64,000 nt of DNA from an uncultured Bacteroides sp. (GTDB lineage Bacteria; Bacteroidota; Bacteroidia; Cytophagales; Cyclobacteriaceae). This document shows positions 1 through 8,659 of the stretch, piece after piece. The DNA is taken from contig CABHOV010000072.1 in NCBI GenBank assembly GCA_902168185.1, forward strand, positions 1-64,000, written 5' to 3'. Under the pieces are notes generated by a model that was not told the origin of the DNA, searched no databases, and saw only the letters and a program-made list of their open reading frames with translations. How positions within the stretch are numbered: position 1 is the stretch's first letter; each line of letters starts with the position of its first letter. The translations under genes and the position numbers were made by a program.

Positions 1-1
1 G

Positions 2-109
2 AACGGGAACAACGGAAACAGCAATGGCAACGGCGGCGCCAACAAGGATGACAGTGGCAATTCCGGCAATAATGGCAACGGGAACGGGAACGGCGGCGGC
101 AACAAATAG
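2..109 (+). CDS. C-terminal tail of an Asn/Gly-rich protein (5' partial)
   Basis: An open frame enters from the left edge and ends at TAG 107-109. It encodes about 35 residues made almost only of Asn, Gly, Ser and Ala, a low-complexity hydrophilic tail. The body of the protein lies outside the window, so its function cannot be read. In alphaproteobacteria a FecR-domain protein with such a tail often precedes a CHASE2 signalling protein, and here a CHASE2 gene starts 39 bp downstream; identification as that FecR protein is inference. Base composition is GC-rich like the next gene and unlike the rest of the window. Confidence 0.5.
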   Translation, partial: NGNNGNSNGNGGANKDDSGNSGNNGNGNGNGGGNK

Positions 110-147
110 GGCGCACCTGAACTCCAAGCCTTTGGGGGGCTCAAACC

Positions 148-1290
148 GTGTTGAACTTGGTGTCACGCACGATCGTCTCGACCGCTCTTTTGGTCCTGCT
201 GCTGGTCACCGCTTTCCTTGGCGCCTGGGTTCCGGCCGACGCTAAGCTCTGGGAATTGCGATTCAGGGCTGCTAACCGTCCGCCCAGCGGTGAGGTCATT
301 TTCGTCGACATCGATTCTGCAAGCCTGGCTGAGATTGGGACTTGGCCTTGGCCCCGCTCACTCCATGCGCGGCTCCTCGACCAGTTGATGGCCATGGGCG
401 CATACGAGGTCGCCTTCGACATCGACTTCAGCACTTCAAGCAGCGCTGCGGAGGACGCGGCTTTTGCCGCAAGCCTCGAGCGCGCCGGCGGCTATGCTTA
501 TCTTGCCGCCTTCCGTCAGCTCAGCGTATCTGGCGCTGAGATCTGGAACCGCCCTCTAGCGCTTTTCGGCCGGTTTGCGGAGTCTGCCCTCGTCAATGTC
601 GATAGTCTCGAAGCGGGCATGGTCTGGTCGCTTCCAGGGCAGAATGCCACCCAGGACCTCCAATCCATCGCAGCCTACTTCAATCCTGGCAAGGCGGCGC
701 CAGAACACTTGCACATCGACTACTCGATCGACCTGGGACAGGTTGTCCGTGTTCCTGCGGCAGCCGTCCTCGACGGGTCGGCTGATCCCAGCTTGATCCT
801 TGATCGCCAGGTAGTCATCGGCTCAAGCGCGATCGAGCTACATGACCTGCTGCTTGTGCCCCGCTTTGGCGTTATGCCCGGTCCGATGGTCCACATTGCT
901 GCCGTCGAAACCGTACGCCAGGACCGGGCCCTGACTGATCTGGGCAATTGGCCGGCAATAGGACTGAGTGTTTTGTTCGTGCTTGGCAGTCTCATCCTGC
1001 CCAGAATGCGGTTTGGCGTTGCGGTCGCCGTCTCAGTCGGCGCTGTCGTTGCGTTCGAAGCTGCAACCGGCATGCTGTTCGCCGCCTGCGCGGTCCAAAT
1101 CGACACAAGCCTTTTCCATGTTCTGGTGGCAGGCATTCTCGTGATCCGACTTCTGGAAGAGCGAACGATACGTCGCCAGCAGTTGCGCCGTTATCACGAG
1201 CGGCTGGAATATCTTGCCCATCATGACGAGCAGACGGGGGCGCTTTCCCAATCGGCATGGTGCTCAAAGATGCAGGAGCTAATCCGGTAA
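148..1290 (+). CDS. CHASE2-domain diguanylate cyclase, cut off at start of GGDEF (chimeric 3' end)
   Basis: Starts at GTG 148, behind the purine-rich GGGGGG at 134-139. The protein has an N-terminal membrane segment (about residues 7-27), an extracytoplasmic CHASE2 sensor with the typical IDxxSLxxxGxWPWPR signature near residues 51-66, three more membrane helices (about 268-337), and a coiled linker leading into HDEQTGALS near residue 359, the first conserved motif of a GGDEF domain. The cyclase active site is absent, because the frame becomes unrelated sequence after about base 1250 and stops at 1290. CHASE2 proteins sense unknown extracellular signals; a GGDEF domain would make cyclic di-GMP. 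GC content and codon choice look alphaproteobacterial and change at the break, so the last ~10 residues are an artefact of the join and not a natural C-terminus. Confidence 0.75.
   Translation: MLNLVSRTIVSTALLVLLLVTAFLGAWVPADAKLWELRFRAANRPPSGEVIFVDIDSASLAEIGTWPWPRSLHARLLDQLMAMGAYEVAFDIDFSTSSSAAEDAAFAASLERAGGYAYLAAFRQLSVSGAEIWNRPLALFGRFAESALVNVDSLEAGMVWSLPGQNATQDLQSIAAYFNPGKAAPEHLHIDYSIDLGQVVRVPAAAVLDGSADPSLILDRQVVIGSSAIELHDLLLVPRFGVMPGPMVHIAAVETVRQDRALTDLGNWPAIGLSVLFVLGSLILPRMRFGVAVAVSVGAVVAFEAATGMLFAACAVQIDTSLFHVLVAGILVIRLLEERTIRRQQLRRYHERLEYLAHHDEQTGALSQSAWCSKMQELIR
1245..1260. other. probable chimeric junction between a GC-rich proteobacterial segment and the Bacteroidota contig
   Basis: Left of this point the sequence is GC-rich and encodes a CHASE2-GGDEF protein; right of it the sequence is AT-richer and encodes Bacteroidota-type genes. 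Both genes are cut within their domains at the same spot: the GGDEF domain loses everything after its first helix, and the L7/L12-like domain begins without its first beta strand. No transposase, attachment site or inverted repeat is visible at the break, which argues against a mobile element and for an assembly or library chimera. The exact base cannot be fixed by eye. Confidence 0.65.
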
Positions 1291-1583
1291 ATATTACTAA
1301 ACTGATCAATGAGCTGACCGGGCTCGGTCTCAAGACGAGTAAAGCTTTTGTCGACGACACACCGGCTAAAATACTCTCCGGTTGCTCGGAAGAACGGGCG
1401 AAGCATGTAAAAATCGTTTTGGAAACAAACGGTGCAAAGGTTGATGTTAGCCAGATGAACAGACAGGACCAACCTCCGATGGAAAAAATTAATCCTACTT
1501 TATTTTTCGATACATATATTAGACGGTTTGTTAAAACTATTGTAAGGCATGGAAATCCAGATAAAGCCACACATAAGGAATAG
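1257..1583 (+). CDS. ribosomal L7/L12 C-terminal-like domain protein (5' truncated by junction)
   Basis: Residues 1-65 match the fold of the ribosomal L7/L12 C-terminal domain closely: VLKDAGANPVNITKLINEL, then TGLGLKTSKAFVD, then a C-terminal KIVLETNGAKVDV strand. The first strand of that domain (normally just before VVLK) is missing, so ATG 1257 is probably not the real start but the first Met after the chimeric junction. A tail of about 40 residues follows, unlike ribosomal L7/L12. The last 35 bp overlap the start of the bpX6 gene, which implies co-translation. This is not the ribosomal stalk gene: there is no N-terminal dimerisation domain and no rpl neighbours. I infer an adaptor role in the ternary system represented by the next gene. 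Confidence 0.6.
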   Translation: MVLKDAGANPVNITKLINELTGLGLKTSKAFVDDTPAKILSGCSEERAKHVKIVLETNGAKVDVSQMNRQDQPPMEKINPTLFFDTYIRRFVKTIVRHGNPDKATHKE

Positions 1584-3273
1584 TTTTCCCCTTGGCGGTA
1601 TAGCAATAAGAGGTGTGTCTGTGGTGGCATGGATAAGATATATCCAACGTCTTCAATTATCATTGACAGATATACAGATCTATCCAATCCCGGGCATTGT
1701 GCCCAATACGCTTTGGGGTTGCCTGGTAACCTTCCACAAAGCAGGCCTGGATCGCATTCCACCGGGAGAGCATGAATTATTTCAAATGGTTTCAGGTAAT
1801 GTATATATACCAGAGAGATCGCTGATTCACCCCGTGCTCACTGTGGCGGAAATAGATAAACTATTCTCATCCGGTAAACACATCATACACCCGGAATTCG
1901 GGTTAGTAGAACTTACTGAGGCGCTGAATTTACCAGAGCTGATAAAGGACCCTGTTGTAAAAGAATGTAAAAGTATAAAACCGGTCTCAGCAAGTATACC
2001 AGGAAGAATCCGAAGCTTTCAGGTAAATACCGTATCACCTGAAGAAGTCCTTAAAAATCTTTCAGAGAATATATTTCCCAAGCAAGAGAAAATGAAAGAC
2101 AAGCCTCTCAATTTATTTGAGAAGATGAAACTGGGAATTTACAGAGTACTATTTACAAGAAAAGAGAGTAATAATCAGAACACATCTGTTGAGAAAACCC
2201 GACAGGCCACAAGGCTGGATGTTTTTCTTCAACGTTTCTTTAAAACTGACGATAAATGGAATAAACTTCAAGAGGATTTTGAAGACCTAGATAAGCGAAA
2301 CCAAAAACAGATCGACAAACTTATGGATCTCTTAAAGAACAATCCGGAAGAAGCGCTTCGCTATGCGATTCCATTAGACGAAGGGGGTAGCGCGCGTGGT
2401 GGTGCAGCTTCGCGTTTGGATTTCAGTAAACGCTGGTTAGACTTTTCATTATTTGGTAATAACATACAGTCAGGGTCTGGGACTATAAACATTGGTGATA
2501 GCTTCCATCAATTACAAAAGCAATATAACGAGACGGCTGAAGAATTGATAAAGAGAGGTGATTATCAGAAAGCAGCTTTCGTATACATGAAGTTACTTAA
2601 AAACTACAGCAAGGCGGCTGAAACATTGGAAGCCGGTAAATATTACAAAGAGGCTGCTACAATTCATCTAAAGCACACGGGGAATAAACTTAAAGCTGCA
2701 CAATGTTACGAGAAAGGTAACATGACTACAGATGCCATTACCTTGTATAAAGAGTTGAATGATCATGAGAAAGTTGGGGATTTATATATGCTTCTGGATA
2801 AGAAGAATGAAGCTTTCATTTTCTATGAGAAGGTTGTGACCGATTACAAACTTAAAAATCAGTATATAAAAGCTTCGCTGTTCTACAAAGACAAAATGAA
2901 CGATTATACTTCCGGGCAAGCACTCTTGCTGGAAGGATGGAAAACAAACAAAGACCCTGTTAATTGTTTGAATAACTATTTCTCGAACATAGGTGACATT
3001 GACGAATTGCAGAAAGAAATCAATGCTATTTATAGTCAGGACTTAGTCGATCTTAATCGGGAGTCTTTTTTGAAAGTCATCCAACATGAATTTAAGAAAA
3101 AGAATAAGCTGCAGGAGTCATTGAGAGAAATGGCCTACGAAATTGTGGCTACTCAAATCCGAATAAATCCTTCCATAGTTTCAGAACTAAAAGCTTTTAG
3201 CCCGAATAATAAAGAGTTAATGAAAGACACGCTGCGGTTTAAATTATACTCAAAGAAAAGTAAATCTGCTTAA
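1549..3273 (+). CDS. bpX6-type protein with C-terminal helical repeats (MoxR-vWA-beta-propeller ternary system component)
   Basis: 574 residues. The N-terminal ~110 residues (VAWIRYIQRLQLSLTDIQIY, then a Pro-rich PIPG turn and a TLWGCLV segment near 54-60) resemble the bpX6 domain of the MoxR-vWA-beta-propeller ternary systems. A charged linker follows (about 130-290), with a Gly/Ala patch near 285, then a run of short helix pairs (about 310-480) rich in repeated Ala, Tyr and Lys (GDYQKAAFVYMKLLKNYSKA, GKYYKEAATI, KAAQCYEKGN), a TPR/COPI-like alpha-solenoid. No signal peptide is present. In the known systems the bpX proteins act with a MoxR AAA+ ATPase and a vWA protein in predicted NTP-dependent conflict responses. 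Those partners should lie upstream, in the part replaced by the chimeric segment. The family call is by motif memory and the role is inferred. Confidence 0.6.
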   Translation: MEIQIKPHIRNSFPLGGIAIRGVSVVAWIRYIQRLQLSLTDIQIYPIPGIVPNTLWGCLVTFHKAGLDRIPPGEHELFQMVSGNVYIPERSLIHPVLTVAEIDKLFSSGKHIIHPEFGLVELTEALNLPELIKDPVVKECKSIKPVSASIPGRIRSFQVNTVSPEEVLKNLSENIFPKQEKMKDKPLNLFEKMKLGIYRVLFTRKESNNQNTSVEKTRQATRLDVFLQRFFKTDDKWNKLQEDFEDLDKRNQKQIDKLMDLLKNNPEEALRYAIPLDEGGSARGGAASRLDFSKRWLDFSLFGNNIQSGSGTINIGDSFHQLQKQYNETAEELIKRGDYQKAAFVYMKLLKNYSKAAETLEAGKYYKEAATIHLKHTGNKLKAAQCYEKGNMTTDAITLYKELNDHEKVGDLYMLLDKKNEAFIFYEKVVTDYKLKNQYIKASLFYKDKMNDYTSGQALLLEGWKTNKDPVNCLNNYFSNIGDIDELQKEINAIYSQDLVDLNRESFLKVIQHEFKKKNKLQESLREMAYEIVATQIRINPSIVSELKAFSPNNKELMKDTLRFKLYSKKSKSA

Positions 3274-3295
3274 ATAACATACAATCGCCTGATCG

Positions 3296-5146
3296 CTACC
3301 GCAGTATAGTAACGATACCTTTATAGTTTGTATTTATATAGGTAAGGTTCAGGTCGATGGTATAATAATACGTATCCGGAGGAAGAACCTCTCCGTTGTA
3401 GCGGCCGTCCCACTCCTTCTCGAATCCCGTGGTTTCAAATACAAGTGAACCTCTCTTGTTATATACACGGATGATCGTATTGCCAAATCGATCCGCCTGC
3501 TTCAAAGGCTTTACGCGCCAGGTATCGTTGGCCGCATCGTTGTTGGGAGTAAAAGCGTTGGGTATATCAAATCCTATATCTTCCATTAAACCTATCTTAC
3601 GTTCATACAGTGCACTTAACGTTTTGCCGTCATTGAGCTGGAAGTATATAGTTTTGGTTTCCAGTTCCGGGTCTTCCACGTTATTATAGTAGTACTGAAC
3701 AGAGCGTATGGCATCACGATATTCGGCAAGTGTAGCCGTGCCAATGAGAGACAGTACACCTTTGGTAGAGTCATATACTCCTCGGATCTTGGAAGTGTTT
3801 TTGAACGTAAGCTCATCAAACCCACCGCGGTATGTTTCGGGTTGAAAGCTTATCTCCGCCAATACCAGATTGGTGTCGTCAGCGTCTTTAATGTCGAGTG
3901 TTTTCGTGATAAAGATCGGATCGTTGGTGATAGTATATAACAGTGACTCCGTTTCCAGGTTTACAATTTCAGGTGCGTTATTGACGGGCTTGACTGCAAT
4001 GGTGAGAGTATAGGGTTTACTCGTGGCTTTTCCATTGCTCACTGTAACACCAACTCCCAGGTTGCCTGTAAAATTTGGTGACGGTGTTATTTGCAGATTC
4101 GATACTGTATAGTTTTCCCCTTGCGAAATCTGAAGTGTAAAACCGGTTGGATATTTGTTATCCGGATCGTTAACAACCAAGTCCGATAATTGTAATGTGA
4201 TAGACTGACCTTCGTTTATCTCCAATGGTTTCTGTCCTGTAATCATCAACTCATCGGTTACCGTAATCTTGACATTGAAGGGCGCACTGGTGGCAGCGCC
4301 ATCATTAACAGTGACGGGTACCGAAAGTGTACCAACGAAGTTTTGCGCCGGAGTAACGGTGGCACCCGACACGGTATAGTTGCTACCTGCGGCAACAGCC
4401 ATCGTGAAATCCTTTGGGTATACATCATCAGGGTCTGTTACCTGGAGATTTGATAACTGTATCGTAATGGGCTTATTCTTCGCAGTGGCCAACGCTGCAT
4501 GTCCAGTAATGACAGGAGCAACATTGCCAGGAGACACCGTTACCTTCAGGCTATATACACTGCTGCTGGCCGCACCATCACTTACCGTAGCCCCAATGCT
4601 AAGCGTACCTGTATAACCTGTTGCCGGTGTAATGGTAGTACCACTAACCGTATAGTTTGCTCCTGGGGCAAGACTCAGTGAAAAGCCAGTCGGATACGTA
4701 TTGTCAGGATCTGTTACCGTAAGATGAGAGAGTTGTATTACGATCGCTGTATTCTCAACCGTTTTAAGTGCAACTTGTCCTGTAATGACCGGAGGATCGT
4801 TAACCGGATTTACCGTGATTTGGAAATTATATACTTCACTATCGTTCTTACCATCATTTACCGTTACAGGCACCGAAAGTATACCGGTAAAGTTAACATT
4901 AGGTGTTACCGTGCTACCTGAAAGTGTATAATTAGCGCCCGGATTAACTTTGAGCGTAAAGCCCCAGGGATAAAACAAGTCATCACGATCGGTAACATCC
5001 AGGTCCGTGAGTTTTATTGTATAAGCTTGTTCTTCGGAAATGGATACCGGATCCTGGCCGGTAATTTTGGGCTTCTTGTCTCCCCCCTGCCCGAAAACCG
5101 AAGCAGCGAAAACGAACCCTGATAGAAATAAGAAAATGTGGCGCAT
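3296..5146 (-). CDS. secreted cadherin-like repeat protein with gliding-motility-type (CHU_C) C-terminus
   Basis: 616 residues with a signal peptide (about 1-19). Four repeats of ~92 residues follow (about 27-391), each with the pattern PVITGQ, then LTVTDPDxxYPTGF, ANYTVSG, and GTLSVPVTVNDG, typical of cadherin-like/Big domains. A non-repeat beta-rich section is followed by a C-terminal 89-residue domain that starts IPNAFTPNNDAANDTW and ends YKGIVTILR. That is the T9SS type B (gliding motility-associated, CHU_C) sorting domain, so the protein is secreted by the type IX system and held at the surface. Adhesion or matrix function is inferred. The gene converges on the bpX6 gene with only 22 bp between stops. 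Confidence 0.85.
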   Translation of the reverse strand: MRHIFLFLSGFVFAASVFGQGGDKKPKITGQDPVSISEEQAYTIKLTDLDVTDRDDLFYPWGFTLKVNPGANYTLSGSTVTPNVNFTGILSVPVTVNDGKNDSEVYNFQITVNPVNDPPVITGQVALKTVENTAIVIQLSHLTVTDPDNTYPTGFSLSLAPGANYTVSGTTITPATGYTGTLSIGATVSDGAASSSVYSLKVTVSPGNVAPVITGHAALATAKNKPITIQLSNLQVTDPDDVYPKDFTMAVAAGSNYTVSGATVTPAQNFVGTLSVPVTVNDGAATSAPFNVKITVTDELMITGQKPLEINEGQSITLQLSDLVVNDPDNKYPTGFTLQISQGENYTVSNLQITPSPNFTGNLGVGVTVSNGKATSKPYTLTIAVKPVNNAPEIVNLETESLLYTITNDPIFITKTLDIKDADDTNLVLAEISFQPETYRGGFDELTFKNTSKIRGVYDSTKGVLSLIGTATLAEYRDAIRSVQYYYNNVEDPELETKTIYFQLNDGKTLSALYERKIGLMEDIGFDIPNAFTPNNDAANDTWRVKPLKQADRFGNTIIRVYNKRGSLVFETTGFEKEWDGRYNGEVLPPDTYYYTIDLNLTYINTNYKGIVTILR

Positions 5147-5225
5147 ACTAAGATCTTAACAATGCGTCTCTAAAAAATTATTCCAAGGTCTTCGAATGAT
5201 CCCGTCACAGCTGTAAATCCGTTGA

Positions 5226-5269
5226 ATCAACGCCAGTTTTATATATACACTATATAGCACGGCGTTGAT
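5226..5269 (-). terminator. inverted repeat downstream of the lipoprotein hydrolase gene
   Basis: Perfect 9-bp arms (ATCAACGCC at 5226-5234 and GGCGTTGAT at 5261-5269) enclose a 26-nt AT-rich loop, 33 bp after the stop of the minus-strand hydrolase gene and before the next minus-strand gene. No clear T-run follows, so it may be a terminator or only a processing hairpin. Confidence 0.35.
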
Positions 5270-5301
5270 CCTGAGGAACTACTGAAAAAACTGATGATGT
5301 G

Positions 5302-6342
5302 TTATTCACAGTACGCGCCTCGAAGGTTCGTATCGGAATCACATCTGAAATCATATCTGGTTTGTAGATATTGTGGTACTGGATTATCCGTGACCTCAAG
5401 CGGAGCCAGTGTCTGGCCTTCATAACTGGGCATGGTTACCTGCTCGGCAGAACCGTTTCCCAAGGCAACTTTTTTACCGGCTGCGTTATTATTAAAGCTA
5501 TAGTCAATCAGTGCATCCAGCAATCTATATATTCCATAGTAATCATACGCATCATAAGCATCTTTGGCGTTGGGCAATACATGGTCTGCTATATAGGTAT
5601 ACGTTGGCAAGGCACTTTTCCGAATCAGGATAAAGTCCTTTTCAGAAGCCGCTATATTAATGTTCTTAAACATATCGATTGCCATCCGGTGATCGTTGGT
5701 AACATCATCGTCATATACCTGCGTGATCAGTTTGGTATTGGCAGGAAAGCTTTCCAGCTGTGCCTGCGTGATCTGAAAGGAATACCATTGGGCCATCGCG
5801 AATATAAAGCGTCCGTTAGTCCCCCATCCCTCTTCAACAAATCCTTTGTAAGCAAGGCCAAAAGAAGCACCACCGCCAAACGAATGTCCCATGAAGCCAA
5901 CCTTGGTTTTATCGATGATGTCCGGATAGTCAGTGGCTGCTTTCTTGAAACTCTCCCACAATGTATTATAGCGTTCATCCACTGTAACTCCAGTTGTTGG
6001 ATATGGAGCAAAGACTACCACATACCCTTTTTTAGCAATGAATTCATATAGCCCTATGTTATATTGACTTTCTTCTCCACCAAAAGGATGCGAATAAAAT
6101 ATAGTGGGCTTGGGATAAGTGATTCCCTGAGGATAAAAAATCTCTACATTTTTTCCGCTATATAGCGGACTGGCGAAAGTAACCTTTGCAACACTATACG
6201 AGCCATCGGCTCCGTAATCAGACGTTGGCCGGGATATAGGCCCGTCCAGATCGTCATCAACATTAACGGGTTCAACAATGTCATCGTCATTTTTTGAGCA
6301 GGAGATAAAGAGTACAAGGAGTAAAAGTGTGAATAATCGCAT
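5302..6342 (-). CDS. lipoprotein alpha/beta hydrolase (chlorophyllase/dienelactone hydrolase-like)
   Basis: 346 residues. The first 15 residues form a lipoprotein signal ending in LFISC, with Cys15 as the lipidated residue, followed by an Asp-rich spacer. The alpha/beta-hydrolase core has an oxyanion-region SHPFGG (84-89), the nucleophile elbow GHSFGG with Ser154, a likely acid in DDDVTND (211-217) and His254 in ADHVLPN. This is the chlorophyllase/dienelactone hydrolase/PAF-acetylhydrolase type of esterase. A cell-envelope location follows from the lipobox; the substrate is unknown. It stands alone on the minus strand, between the T9SS adhesin and a divergent oxidoreductase. Confidence 0.75.
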   Translation of the reverse strand: MRLFTLLLLVLFISCSKNDDDIVEPVNVDDDLDGPISRPTSDYGADGSYSVAKVTFASPLYSGKNVEIFYPQGITYPKPTIFYSHPFGGEESQYNIGLYEFIAKKGYVVVFAPYPTTGVTVDERYNTLWESFKKAATDYPDIIDKTKVGFMGHSFGGGASFGLAYKGFVEEGWGTNGRFIFAMAQWYSFQITQAQLESFPANTKLITQVYDDDVTNDHRMAIDMFKNINIAASEKDFILIRKSALPTYTYIADHVLPNAKDAYDAYDYYGIYRLLDALIDYSFNNNAAGKKVALGNGSAEQVTMPSYEGQTLAPLEVTDNPVPQYLQTRYDFRCDSDTNLRGAYCE

Positions 6343-6606
6343 TTTATATTTGTTAAACGAGCCGGTTAGACTCCGTTTGGAATAAAGGGTTTAATGATAA
6401 TATTTTTTCGCTGACACCGTTACCGAACAAGTTGGTTTATAAACACATCCCTCTAAAGATGTCTTATCGACTTTATGTATTACTATATAAGCCAGTAAAA
6501 CGTCCATATGTCCATTTATAAATTCCTTTGCATAAAAGTATATACAGAAAGATTTATAATTTAGGATCTTGTTGATCGATCAGCAATAAACAAAAGCCCC
6601 ACAACC

Positions 6607-7728
6607 ATGAAATCACGCAGAGACTTTTTACAACGCGCAGCTGCATCTGCTTTAGCGTTACCATTCTTATCATCTTTTAAAACAGAGCAATACGATCCCG
6701 AAGCCTATGGCAAACAGTATCAAGGGCCTGTGCTACGCGTTGCAATTATGGGCCTTGGATCATACGGTTCGCGTGTAGCCGAAGCAATGCAGGCTTGCAA
6801 GCAGGCTAAACTTACAGGTGTCATCAGCGGCACTCCGTCCAAGATCAAAGACTGGCAAAGCAAGTATAGCATTCCCGAGAAAAACTGCTATAACTATGAG
6901 AACTTCGACAACATTAAGAACAATCCGGATATTGACGCGGTATATGTTATAACGCCAAACGCTCTTCATCACGACCAGGTGATTCGTGTTGCTAAAGCAG
7001 GTAAACATGTGATCTGCGAAAAACCGATGGCTATAAATGCGCAGCAAGGCCAGCAGATGGTTGATGCCTGTAAAAAAGCCAATGTGAAATTACTGATTGG
7101 ATACAGGATGCACTTTGAACCAAAGACACTGGAAATAGTCCGCATGAGAAAGGATGGCGAGTTTGGCAAGATCTTGTTTTTCCAGGGGCTGTCCGGCTTT
7201 ACAATTGGTGATCCGAATCAATGGCGACTGAACAAGCAGCTGGCCGGAGGTGGTGCCATGATGGATATCGGTATATATTCGATTAACGGTGCCCGCTATA
7301 TGGTGGGCGAAGAACCGGTCTGGGTTACTGCACAGGAGACCAAGAACAATCCGCAGAAATTCAAAGCAGGTGTTGATGAGACCATTCAGTTCCAACTAGG
7401 TTTTCCCGGTGGAGCCGTGTCCTCATGCCTTTCAACCTATAGCATGAACAGTCTCGATCGTTTTTTCCTCAATGGTGAAAAAGGATATGCAGAATTGCAG
7501 CCGTCAACCGGTTATGGACCGATCAAAGGTCGTACGCACCGTGGCGAGTTAGAACAGCCACACGTTACCCATCAGACTGTGCAAATGGATGAAATGGCAG
7601 GCATCATCCTGCAGGGAAAACAGCCAATTGTACCGGTGGATGGCGAGGAAGGCGTAAAAGATATGAAGATTATTGACGCCATATACCAAGCCGTTCAAAG
7701 TGGTAAAAAAATAGAACTGAAACTCTAG
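6607..7728 (+). CDS. Tat-exported Gfo/Idh/MocA family oxidoreductase
   Basis: 373 residues. The N-terminus SRRDFLQRAAASALALPF is a twin-arginine signal as found on many exported Gfo/Idh/MocA enzymes. The NAD(P)-binding fold follows, with GLGSYGSRVAEA (49-60), the substrate/cofactor motif CEKP (137-140), and GGGAMMDIGIYSINGARYM further on, which carries the DxGxY element of the active site. Similarity is to glucose-fructose oxidoreductase-like proteins, so sugar oxidation or reduction in the periplasm is likely. ATG 6607 is preferred because it gives the complete Tat signal. It is a single gene, divergent from the hydrolase, with no clear promoter motif in the 264-bp gap. Confidence 0.85.
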   Translation: MKSRRDFLQRAAASALALPFLSSFKTEQYDPEAYGKQYQGPVLRVAIMGLGSYGSRVAEAMQACKQAKLTGVISGTPSKIKDWQSKYSIPEKNCYNYENFDNIKNNPDIDAVYVITPNALHHDQVIRVAKAGKHVICEKPMAINAQQGQQMVDACKKANVKLLIGYRMHFEPKTLEIVRMRKDGEFGKILFFQGLSGFTIGDPNQWRLNKQLAGGGAMMDIGIYSINGARYMVGEEPVWVTAQETKNNPQKFKAGVDETIQFQLGFPGGAVSSCLSTYSMNSLDRFFLNGEKGYAELQPSTGYGPIKGRTHRGELEQPHVTHQTVQMDEMAGIILQGKQPIVPVDGEEGVKDMKIIDAIYQAVQSGKKIELKL

Positions 7729-7819
7729 AAGAAAGTATATATCTAAATCATTTTCAGATCTATAGCCGTTATTGGGTATATTGATAGTTACTATACGCGG
7801 TGATTTTAGAAATGAATTT

Positions 7820-7844
7820 GCACGGGTGCGAAAAGCACCCGTGC
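7820..7844 (+). terminator. perfect hairpin between oxidoreductase and acetyltransferase genes
   Basis: GCACGGGTGC (7820-7829) and GCACCCGTGC (7835-7844) form a perfect 10-bp GC-rich stem with a GAAAA loop. It lies 92 bp after the oxidoreductase stop and 36 bp before the chosen acetyltransferase start. No T-run follows, so it is either a terminator or an RNA hairpin in the acetyltransferase leader. Confidence 0.45.
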
Positions 7845-7879
7845 TCAGAAGATGTAGGATAGCACCTCAACCTATACCG

Positions 7880-8434
7880 ATGAACGCAATAAGCTTTACT
7901 CCCCTTGCTACGCTGACGACAACGCGTTTGAATTTAAGATCATTAACGTATAGCGATGACCAGGCTATATATGCAATCCGCTCCAATGAACAGGTAAACA
8001 AATACACGAACCGGCAAAAACAGAACGGACCAGAAGATGCACGTGATTTTATAGAACGGGTGAACGATGGTATAAGAAGAAACCGCTGGATCTATTGGGC
8101 GATCTGCCTGAAAGACGACCCTGCGTTGATCGGTACAATCTGTGTGTGGAATTTTTCAAACCGTAAAACATTGGCAGAAGTCGGCTATGAGCTTCATCCC
8201 TCCTTTCAGGGACAGGGAATTATGAGCGAAGCTATAAAATGCATCATTGACTATTGCTTTACGGTCCTTCATCTTGAAACATTGGATGCGTATACACGAA
8301 AAGATAACAACAGCTCCATACGATTATTAGAGAATAACAACTTTGTACAGAACAAAGAGAGAAAGGATGAAGAGGATAATATGGTGATATATACTCTTCT
8401 GCGACCAAACCTGAATGCTGCATTGAATCACTAA
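7880..8434 (+). CDS. GNAT family N-acetyltransferase (RimJ/RimL-like)
   Basis: 184 residues from ATG 7880. An in-frame upstream ATG at 7772 would make the gene read through the perfect hairpin at 7820-7844 and add an Arg-rich stretch unlike the family, so the internal start is preferred. The sequence has the RimJ/RimL pattern: TTRLNLRSLTYSDDQAIYAI at the N-terminus, IGTICVWNFSN in the central strands, the acetyl-CoA loop FQGQGIMSEA and YTRKDNNSSIRLLENNNF at the end. It probably acetylates a protein N-terminus or a small amine. Substrate unknown. Confidence 0.8.
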   Translation: MNAISFTPLATLTTTRLNLRSLTYSDDQAIYAIRSNEQVNKYTNRQKQNGPEDARDFIERVNDGIRRNRWIYWAICLKDDPALIGTICVWNFSNRKTLAEVGYELHPSFQGQGIMSEAIKCIIDYCFTVLHLETLDAYTRKDNNSSIRLLENNNFVQNKERKDEEDNMVIYTLLRPNLNAALNH

Positions 8435-8659
8435 GGCAGGATGCCGCATCACCCGCAGAGCTCGGAAAGTGAAATAAATTATGCCTGCCTGAAAAGCGAG
8501 GCGCCTTAAAAAAATGGGTAATCAAATCCATAAATTCAATACTCAGGAATGATATCGAAGGCAATTTTGCGTGGGTATATTTTATTGTGTAGTCCGTCAG
8601 GTTGTCTTAGCCGATATTATGAACACATCGTAATATCTTGTTGGGGGCAGCTGAAAAGG

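Noticed and set aside
1257-1583. Ribosomal protein gene rplL
   Set aside because: Only the C-terminal domain is present, with an extra tail, and the neighbour is a bpX6 protein and not rplJ/rpoB.
948-1762. Long alternative ORFs on both strands of the GC-rich segment and across the junction (e.g. minus strand 992-1762)
   Set aside because: They are shadows of the CHASE2 frame in GC-rich DNA; the minus-strand one crosses the chimeric junction and shows no domain.
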